Shown here in pieces: positions 35,269 to 41,129 of a stretch of 41,129 bases of DNA (its first letter is position 1; the number at the start of each line of letters is the position of its first letter). Below the pieces are notes generated by a model. It did not search any database, was not told where the DNA came from, and saw only the letters and a list, made by a program, of their open reading frames with translations. The DNA lies in contig JALFMW010000077.1 in the NCBI GenBank assembly GCA_022782605.1, positions 1-41,129 on the forward strand, read 5' to 3'. The DNA is from Clostridium sp. (GTDB lineage Bacteria > Bacillota > Clostridia > Peptostreptococcales > Peptostreptococcaceae). Both the position numbers and the translations under genes were made by a program.

Positions 35269-36543
35269 ATGCAAGATGGTTATTTAAGTATTAGCGTTAT
35301 AAATGCTTCTAATAATAGACCCATACAAGATGCCTTAGTAAATGTATATGGTATGAATGATCAACAAGAAAGTACTGGTATAGTATTAGAGAATCTAAGA
35401 ACAGATGAATCTGGTCAGGTAAGAAATTTAACTTTGGATGCTCCAAATATTGAATACTCTCTTCAACCTTCAGATGTTAAACCTTACAGCGAATACATTG
35501 TGGAAGTAATTGCACAGGGATTTGAAACTGTACAAATAAGAGGTACTCAGATTCTTCCTGCTGTAGAAGCTTTGCAAAATGTTCCTATTGGATCTCCTAG
35601 TACTACCAATAGAAAATCAAGAAAAAGACAGACTGAAGTTGTATATGATATAGCTGCACATACACTTTGGGGAAATTACCCTCCTAAAATTCCAGAAAGT
35701 AGCTTAAAACCACTTTCTGCTCCAACAGGTTTTGTTGTTTTAGATGAACCTGTTGTACCAGAATTCATTGTTGTTCATGATGGATTACCAGAAGATACAA
35801 GTGCAGAGAACTATTGGGTACCTTTTAGAGAGTATATAAAAAATGTAGCATCTTCAGAAATTTATTCTACATGGCCAGATCAAACTATATATGCTAATGT
35901 TATAGCAATAATTTCATTCACACTAAATAGGGTTTTTACAGAATGGTATCGAAATAAAGGTTATAATTTTACAATTACTTCTTCTACTGCCTACGATCAT
36001 AAATATATCCATAATAGAAATATTTTTGATAATATTAGTGTAATTGTTGATGAAGTTTTTAATACTTTTATCAAAAGACCTCCTACTGCAAGACAGCCAC
36101 TATTAGCTCAATACTGTGATGGGAAAAAATCTCAATGTCCTGATCAAATGACTCAATGGGGGAGTAAAGATTTAGGTGATCAAGGTATGAGTTATGATGA
36201 AATTTTAAGATACTTCTATGGTGATAATATAGTATTTTCACAAGCTAACGTTGTAAGTGGCGTTCCTGTGTCTTTCCCAGGATTTACATTACAATTAGGT
36301 TCTAATAACTCCTATGTTAGAACTATTCAAAATCAACTAAATGCTATTTCAAATTCATATCCAGCTATAGAAAAAGTTTCTGAAGATGGCGTGTTTGGAC
36401 CAGCTACAGAAGCTTCCGTTAAGAAATTCCAAGAAGTTTTTAACTTGCCTCAAACAGGTGTTGTTGACTTCAAAACATGGTATGCAATTTCAAGAATTTA
36501 TGTTGCTACAACAAAAATAGCTTCTTTAAATCCTGTAATATAA
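35269..36543 (+). CDS. sleC: Spore cortex-lytic enzyme SleC (zymogen)
   Basis: 424 residues. SleC degrades spore cortex peptidoglycan during germination after activation by Csp proteases. There is no signal peptide. The N-terminal pre-region starts MQDGYLSISVINASNNRPIQ and has a beta-sandwich look; activation cleavage is expected near the basic stretch SRKRQ (about 117-121), by analogy with the SleC of Clostridioides difficile and Clostridium perfringens. The catalytic domain is at about 160-325, SpoIID-like, with NRVFTEWYRNKGYNFTIT and AQYCDGKKSQCPDQMTQWGSK; a C-terminal peptidoglycan-binding-1 domain is at about 340-410 (GSNNSYVRTIQNQL, DGVFGPATEASVKKFQ). ATG at 35269 with aaggggtg. Monocistronic, with a strong terminator. 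No csp gene is in the window. Confidence 0.93.
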   Translation: MQDGYLSISVINASNNRPIQDALVNVYGMNDQQESTGIVLENLRTDESGQVRNLTLDAPNIEYSLQPSDVKPYSEYIVEVIAQGFETVQIRGTQILPAVEALQNVPIGSPSTTNRKSRKRQTEVVYDIAAHTLWGNYPPKIPESSLKPLSAPTGFVVLDEPVVPEFIVVHDGLPEDTSAENYWVPFREYIKNVASSEIYSTWPDQTIYANVIAIISFTLNRVFTEWYRNKGYNFTITSSTAYDHKYIHNRNIFDNISVIVDEVFNTFIKRPPTARQPLLAQYCDGKKSQCPDQMTQWGSKDLGDQGMSYDEILRYFYGDNIVFSQANVVSGVPVSFPGFTLQLGSNNSYVRTIQNQLNAISNSYPAIEKVSEDGVFGPATEASVKKFQEVFNLPQTGVVDFKTWYAISRIYVATTKIASLNPVI

Positions 36544-36553
36544 TATTTCATAT

Positions 36554-36587
36554 AAAAATACTATCAGAAAAATCTGATAGTATTTTT
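36554..36587. terminator. Bidirectional terminator between sleC and DUF3298 gene
   Basis: Perfect 15-bp stem (36554-36568 with 36573-36587, loop aaaa) with A and T flanks; its right arm overlaps the stop codon of the convergent gene. Confidence 0.92.
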
Positions 36588-37242
36588 ATATTATTAATTC
36601 AATATAGTCTTCTTTTATTTGTGGCTTTATATTCTCTACAATTATAGGAAACTCTGGTATTCCAGCTGCATATGGTGCTATCTCATATAAATCAAAATAT
36701 ATAACTATTTTACTATCATCTAAATAAAATTTTTGATTATCTTTAATTCCATAAAAATCATATACTTTATCTTGATCTTCTTGTTTATCTGGTTGCTTTA
36801 TTTGCTTTTCTATTTCATTATTTATCAATAATTTATAATCAACATCATTTTTAAAAATATCCTTAAGACTTATCATATTTCCATTTTTTAAATTAATATT
36901 ATATGGAACATATTCATAATAACCATGAGCTCCTCCACTATATTTATAGTACTTTATCAAAATACTAATAACATTATTTGTATTCTTTTTAACCTCAAAA
37001 GATGCATCTGCTACAAAATTACTTTCATCTAATTCAAAGTCATCTAGAAAACTTTGCGCTTCCTTAAGGGATTCTTCATAAAAGTTCATAATATCTTCTT
37101 TTATTTTTTTATTAACTTTATTATTCACTTCAATATTATCACTATTAATCACTGGAATTTCTAAACTACTCTTTAAATACTTATTATCTTTTTTTATGGA
37201 TTCACTATTAACAGTAACTAAAAAAAAAATTATTAAAAGCTT
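36586..37242 (-). CDS. DUF4163/DUF3298 protein, second of pair (no normal start; possibly frameshifted)
   Basis: The open frame runs from 37242 to the stop at 36586. The first ordinary start is GTG at 37152, which has no ribosome site and cuts into the domain. The frame upstream of it continues the homology (KYLKSSLEIPVINSDNIEVNN) and is preceded by a signal-peptide-like stretch KLLIIFFLVTVNSES, but there is no ATG, GTG or TTG before the in-frame stop at 37243-37245. DUF4163 occupies about the first 100 residues, with the motif SGGAHGYYEYVPYNINLKNG, and DUF3298 follows. It overlaps the end of the preceding gene at a run of ten A (37220-37229). Either the pair is a frameshifted single gene, or a rare start or slippage is used. 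Confidence 0.7.
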   Translation of the reverse strand, partial: KLLIIFFLVTVNSESIKKDNKYLKSSLEIPVINSDNIEVNNKVNKKIKEDIMNFYEESLKEAQSFLDDFELDESNFVADASFEVKKNTNNVISILIKYYKYSGGAHGYYEYVPYNINLKNGNMISLKDIFKNDVDYKLLINNEIEKQIKQPDKQEDQDKVYDFYGIKDNQKFYLDDSKIVIYFDLYEIAPYAAGIPEFPIIVENIKPQIKEDYIELII

Positions 37243-37948
37243 CTATCTTATTTTTAAAAACATCATATGGTATCTTAAACTCATATTGTGTGTCATCTTC
37301 ACTTTGTTTATAAGGATTAAAGTAAATATTTATATATTTATCTTGTATATAATAATTTGTATTTTTATCAATATTCAAATTATTATATAAAGGATGTTTA
37401 TTATCCATATTTTTTTGAATTGTTTTAGTTATAACTGCACTATAATCATCATTTCCTTTTAAAAATTCATCTAAATATACTCTTTTGCCTGTATTTAAGT
37501 TAAATACATAACTATCCTTTTCTAACTTATAATCTTTTTTACCCCAAGTTGTATTTTTTTCTATTACTATATTTATTAAGTTTTCATCTTCAAATACCAC
37601 ATTATATGTAATATTTACAACATATTTTTCACTATATTTGTTCATTTTGTTTATTTGTTTTTGAACATTAATATATTCCTTTATATTCTTTTTAATATAA
37701 GAGTTTATACTTTTTTCCACTTCTTTATCATTATAGTGAATACTTGGAACTTTAAATTTGATATTTAAATTATCATCTTTTATCTCGGACTTTTCATCAG
37801 TTATTTTTACAACAGTTAGTCCTTGTTGCATATTATTCTGTATTTTCGTCATCATAGACGTAAAATCAATATTTTTAACTAATGATATTAATAATAATCC
37901 TATTGTTAAAAATAAAATAGGTTTTACAAAATTCTTTAAGTCTTTCAT
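37208..37948 (-). CDS. DUF4163/DUF3298 membrane-anchored protein, first of pair
   Basis: 246 residues from ATG 37948 (MKDLKNFVKPILFL), which has an aggaggg ribosome site 7-8 bp away; the longer reading frame from 38008 lacks one. One membrane helix at about 9-25, then an extracytoplasmic part with FKVPSIHYNDKEVEKSINSYIK (DUF4163) and NTGKRVYLDEFLKGN ... FKIPYDVFKNKI (DUF3298). The GGAHG motif of the second protein is replaced by TTWGKKDY, so the two are diverged paralogues. RsiV, an anti-sigma factor and lysozyme receptor, has the same outer domain, but the cytoplasmic tail here is too short to bind a sigma factor and no sigma gene is adjacent. It ends with FNNFFFSYC in the T10 tract. Confidence 0.82.
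   Translation of the reverse strand: MKDLKNFVKPILFLTIGLLLISLVKNIDFTSMMTKIQNNMQQGLTVVKITDEKSEIKDDNLNIKFKVPSIHYNDKEVEKSINSYIKKNIKEYINVQKQINKMNKYSEKYVVNITYNVVFEDENLINIVIEKNTTWGKKDYKLEKDSYVFNLNTGKRVYLDEFLKGNDDYSAVITKTIQKNMDNKHPLYNNLNIDKNTNYYIQDKYINIYFNPYKQSEDDTQYEFKIPYDVFKNKIEAFNNFFFSYC
37220..37229. repeat. Homopolymer A10 (T10 on the coding strand)
   Basis: Ten consecutive A on the plus strand lie exactly where the two overlapping DUF3298 reading frames meet. Losing one base (or gaining two) would join them into one frame. Confidence 0.9.
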
Positions 37949-38032
37949 TAGAGTCCCTCCTAAATATAATTCTTTATTATATTTAGGAATTTTATAAATT
38001 TTATCCATTTTTTTATAAAAATTTACTATAAG

Positions 38033-38063
38033 AAAAAATCCCTATAGGCATTACCTATAAGGA
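38033..38063 (-). terminator. Terminator after DUF445 gene
   Basis: 10-bp stem (38039-38048 with 38054-38063, one G-U pair in RNA, 5-nt loop) followed on the minus strand by six T residues. Confidence 0.88.
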
Positions 38064-38069
38064 CTTTTA

Positions 38070-41000
38070 TTATTCTCTAAATAGTTTATATTTTGATTCT
38101 TTTGCTTTTGAATTTAATTGCTTTGAATAAATTAAATCTATTATAAATAGTAAAATAGATAAATATACATTTACACCAAATATTAATCCAAAACCTCCAT
38201 AAATATAAAGCTTCACAAAGAAATCTCCTGCAAATGATTTAAATAATTCATGTATTTCACTTGGGTGCATTCTATCAACTTCATCTAAAGTTATACTTTG
38301 AAGATCTAAGCTTTTTAATATTGGTATTATATTTTTCTCTAGTGTATCTAAACCTGCATTTATAGTACTTTCTGCTATATATGATTTAAATTCTTCTGAT
38401 AATAACTTAAATTCATTATCAAATAATTTATCCATAATCTCATCTACAATCACTTTATTCTTTTCATTAAAATCTTTATTATCAACTAGATGAGTTAATA
38501 TCTGTTCAATATCTTTTGCTAATATATCTTTATTAAATATAGAATTTAATTCAATATTTTCTACTGATGTATTATAAATGTTTTTACATAATTCTCTTGA
38601 ATGATGCTTTATTACTTCACTATTATTGATTATATTTAATAAATTTTCTAAAACATAAGTTATATCTTCTTTATTAAGTTCCCAAGATATTTCAACTAAA
38701 CTGATAGAATAAAAATATTTCATTATTTTTTCTTCTATTAATGAGTTTATAAATTCATTGATATTTTCTTTATTATTATTTAAGTTGTCAATAATATCAT
38801 TTGCAATTGAATTAACTATTGATTCGTATTTATCATACATATTATTTATATTGCTTACTCCAACAATTTCAGATATTTCTTTAGCCTTTATTTCAAAAGC
38901 ATAGTTTATAGCTAAATCATAAGTATTATGCATATTATTTTTGAAATCGTCATTTTGTTTTAATGCAAATACTAATCTATCAAGTAATAAACTCGTATTT
39001 ATTTCTGTTGATTTTATTCCTAGTTCTTTAATTTTAGTTGGATAAATTTCTTTTTCTAGACAATTATATAAAAGTAGTGCTAGTTTATCTTTATCTTCTC
39101 TAATTATATTTTCTATTTTTTCATTAGTTACTATAGTAACCACATCTTTTACAAGACCATCTCCATCGGCGAAATCATAAGCCATTCTTACAAAGAAATT
39201 AAGATTTTGTCTTACTATTTTTATTATCATAGAAGATATTTTTTCATTATTTTCTTTTATATAATCTATTAATTTTTCACTTGCTTTATCTGTTAAATTA
39301 TATATATCCTTATCCAGTTTATTTTTTATCTTACCATTAAATAATTCATCAAATCTCTTTTCTTCGTTAAATTCCTCTTTCAAGTAACCTTGTAAGTATT
39401 CATTTATTTGTTCTTTTATTTGTAAAAGAACAATATTCATAAATTTATCTGTTTTAAGACTTTTTTGTATATTTAAAAGTGATTTTTCACTTACTATTTC
39501 TTTTAGAGATTTATCCATAAAAGCATTGTAAGTATTTTCATTTTTTATAATTATATTTTTTATAACTTCTTCAACTTGAGAGTTTTGAAGTCTCTTATTA
39601 ATGTAATTATTAATCTCACTTTCAATTTTATTATTTATAATATTGATAACATCTTCTGGTAATACTTCTTCTAAAGATTTACTATTTTTTAGTTTATCTT
39701 CTAAAAATGCAATCATTTTATTTTCTAATTTATTTATATTATTTAATGAATTCTCAACTTTTTTATTTATAAACTCTGAAGATATAAATTGATTAGCTTT
39801 TGCTTTTAAAAGTTTATTATTTAAACTATTACTTACCTTATCATGGTGTTTTTTTACAAGTTTAAGAACAATTGAGTATATTTTTTTACTGATAGTGTTC
39901 CTTTTATTTCTCATAAAGTCTAGCACTACCATATAATTACTATTTTTTATAGTTGCTATAATATTATTTTTAATATTATATTTTTGTAAATTAAATGAGT
40001 TCTCAACTCTATTACCACTTAATAATTCCTCATCTATAAAATGAGCCATTCCTGATGCAAAACTATTTTTATGAGATGGAATATAACCTATTGAAAACAC
40101 TCTAAATACTGGTATTTTTGCAATAAATTTATTTTGCTCATATGGACAGAATATCATCCAAAGTGCAATTACATTTGTCATAATTCCCACAGCACCCATT
40201 AAAGTGCAAGCAATTAATGTGTTAACTCCATTATTATAAAATCCATAAGCTCCATTTATATTTTGCATGGTAATTCCAAATATAAGTCCCACAATTGTTC
40301 CTAAGAACGCACCAAACATTGATAATGGTTTTAATTGTTTCCCCATAAAACTTTGAGCTATATTACAAATTTCTTCTTCATCAAGCTTAATAAGATTATC
40401 ATATATTATTTTTTTAACTCTTCCATCTACAATTGATGGTAAATTCTCTTTTATACCATCATATAATTTATCACTTATTTCTTCTCTTAAATTTTCCTTT
40501 GAGTTTATCTTATTAATCAATGATTTGACTTCATAAGATTTGTAATCATCTATAGTTTCCTTGGCAAAATCCACAGTTTTTGAACTTATGGAGTTCACTA
40601 TAATCCCTTGATTATTTTTAAGTATATTTTCTAGATTTATATCTTTGATACTATTTTTAATTATTTCACTTATATTTTTCTTATAAGAAATACTATTGTT
40701 ATTTAATATTTTAGTAATCTTATTCGGTAATATCTTTGAAAACTTATTCACTTTTTCAGTTGCTACTAAATCTTTTACTTTACTATTTAGTACAGTTTCA
40801 ACCTTATCATGAACTAAATTAAATATTACTTTATCTAAATAAGATATTATTTTAGATTTATTATTAATTATTAAGTCATAAAGTTTAGGTTTTATATTCT
40901 TATTAAACAACTTATTTAAATCTTGGTCTACTAACTTATTTAGAGTTTTTGAACTTTCTCTTTTTAATAAAACTTTTGATAACTCTTTTCCATCAGTATT

Positions 41001-41129
41001 CCATTTTTCTAAAATTATATTAACTATCTTTTCTTCATTTATTAAATTATATTTCTCCAATAAAATTATTAAATCTTTAATTTTTGTTTCTTCAAGTAAT
41101 TTAATTATTTTAGAATATAATTCATAAGA
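38070..41129 (-). CDS. Large DUF445 family membrane protein (5' end beyond window)
   Basis: The frame is open to the right edge: 1019 residues are visible and the true start is outside (a TTG at 41060 begins a 996-residue version, but coding-like sequence continues before it). After about 250 residues of charged helix comes a pair of membrane helices (GAFLGTIVGLIFGITMQNI, then NTLIACTLMGAVGIMTNVIALWMIF) and the DUF445 hallmark FCPYEQNKF ... GYIPSHKNSFASGMAHFIDEELL. Then about 600 residues of lysine/asparagine-rich helix, and a C-terminal membrane helix (LYIYGGFGLIFGVNVYLSILLFI). Typical DUF445 proteins are near 400 residues, so this is far larger. Function is unknown; it is likely a membrane-anchored helical or coiled-coil protein. 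Confidence 0.85.
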   Translation of the reverse strand, partial: SYELYSKIIKLLEETKIKDLIILLEKYNLINEEKIVNIILEKWNTDGKELSKVLLKRESSKTLNKLVDQDLNKLFNKNIKPKLYDLIINNKSKIISYLDKVIFNLVHDKVETVLNSKVKDLVATEKVNKFSKILPNKITKILNNNSISYKKNISEIIKNSIKDINLENILKNNQGIIVNSISSKTVDFAKETIDDYKSYEVKSLINKINSKENLREEISDKLYDGIKENLPSIVDGRVKKIIYDNLIKLDEEEICNIAQSFMGKQLKPLSMFGAFLGTIVGLIFGITMQNINGAYGFYNNGVNTLIACTLMGAVGIMTNVIALWMIFCPYEQNKFIAKIPVFRVFSIGYIPSHKNSFASGMAHFIDEELLSGNRVENSFNLQKYNIKNNIIATIKNSNYMVVLDFMRNKRNTISKKIYSIVLKLVKKHHDKVSNSLNNKLLKAKANQFISSEFINKKVENSLNNINKLENKMIAFLEDKLKNSKSLEEVLPEDVINIINNKIESEINNYINKRLQNSQVEEVIKNIIIKNENTYNAFMDKSLKEIVSEKSLLNIQKSLKTDKFMNIVLLQIKEQINEYLQGYLKEEFNEEKRFDELFNGKIKNKLDKDIYNLTDKASEKLIDYIKENNEKISSMIIKIVRQNLNFFVRMAYDFADGDGLVKDVVTIVTNEKIENIIREDKDKLALLLYNCLEKEIYPTKIKELGIKSTEINTSLLLDRLVFALKQNDDFKNNMHNTYDLAINYAFEIKAKEISEIVGVSNINNMYDKYESIVNSIANDIIDNLNNNKENINEFINSLIEEKIMKYFYSISLVEISWELNKEDITYVLENLLNIINNSEVIKHHSRELCKNIYNTSVENIELNSIFNKDILAKDIEQILTHLVDNKDFNEKNKVIVDEIMDKLFDNEFKLLSEEFKSYIAESTINAGLDTLEKNIIPILKSLDLQSITLDEVDRMHPSEIHELFKSFAGDFFVKLYIYGGFGLIFGVNVYLSILLFIIDLIYSKQLNSKAKESKYKLFRE

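Noticed and set aside
36586-37948. DUF3298 pair as RsiV-type anti-sigma factors working with PrsW.
   Set aside because: The cytoplasmic part before the membrane helix is only about eight residues, and no ECF sigma gene is adjacent.
1-41129. CRISPR array, insertion sequence, tRNA or rRNA genes.
   Set aside because: No regularly spaced repeats, transposase reading frames or cloverleaf/rRNA signatures were seen on either strand.

Overview
The window is about 41 kb of very AT-rich (roughly 27-28% GC by eye) chromosomal DNA from an endospore-forming clostridium, most likely Peptostreptococcaceae (Clostridioides / Paraclostridium / Romboutsia type). The grounds are: a 424-residue SleC spore-cortex lytic enzyme, T-box control of pheST and thrS, a YtxC sporulation-type protein next to thrS, a second FtsH-like protease, and consensus Gram-positive promoters and ribosome binding sites. 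I cannot name the species. I see no tRNA or rRNA gene, CRISPR array, insertion sequence, prophage or obvious island; most of the window is core genome.

Layout. 1-2.35 kb: a long U32 family protein running off the left edge. 2.4-6.8 kb: pheS-pheT-zapA, one operon read leftwards behind a phenylalanine T-box. 6.8-9.8 kb: ktrB-ktrA (potassium uptake) plus a SpoU/TrmH rRNA methylase, with their own promoter. 9.9-11.3 kb: infC-rpmI-rplT (IF3, L35, L20) behind an L20-type leader; infC uses a rare AUU start. 11.5-12.9 kb: an FtsH-like protease without membrane segments, on the plus strand. 13.0-16.05 kb: ytxC then thrS, the latter behind a threonine T-box. 16.2-21.4 kb: a BmpA/NupN-type lipoprotein and its nucleoside ABC transporter (NupO, NupP, NupQ types). 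21.6-28.5 kb: degV, trmL, a VanW/G5 protein, nth, a Lon-related protease and queG. 28.5-29.9 kb (plus strand): a RusA-like nuclease and glutaminase glsA. 30-34.1 kb: a ferredoxin-tailed aldo/keto reductase, a winged-helix regulator, a ThrRS-like/uridine-kinase fusion and signal peptidase I. 34.3-38 kb: a PrsW-type protease, sleC (plus strand) and two tandem DUF4163/DUF3298 proteins. 38-41.1 kb: a very large DUF445 membrane protein running off the right edge.

How the genes work together. Translation dominates the left half: two aminoacyl-tRNA synthetases with amino-acid-sensing leaders, IF3 with two large-subunit proteins, and three enzymes that modify or prepare modified RNA (the TrmH family enzyme, TrmL, QueG). 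Nucleoside import (Nup system) and the uridine-kinase-like protein suggest nucleoside salvage. Protease and envelope functions (soluble FtsH, Lon-related, LepB, PrsW, VanW/G5, SleC) dominate the right half, and SleC ties the region to spore germination.

I did not find a convincing new multi-gene system. The points most worth a second look are: the tandem DUF3298 pair split by a ten-base homopolymer, with the second reading frame lacking a normal start; the soluble FtsH; a RusA homologue with one catalytic aspartate position occupied by histidine; the perfect 15-bp inverted repeat inside the nucleoside transporter operon; and the oversized DUF445 protein.
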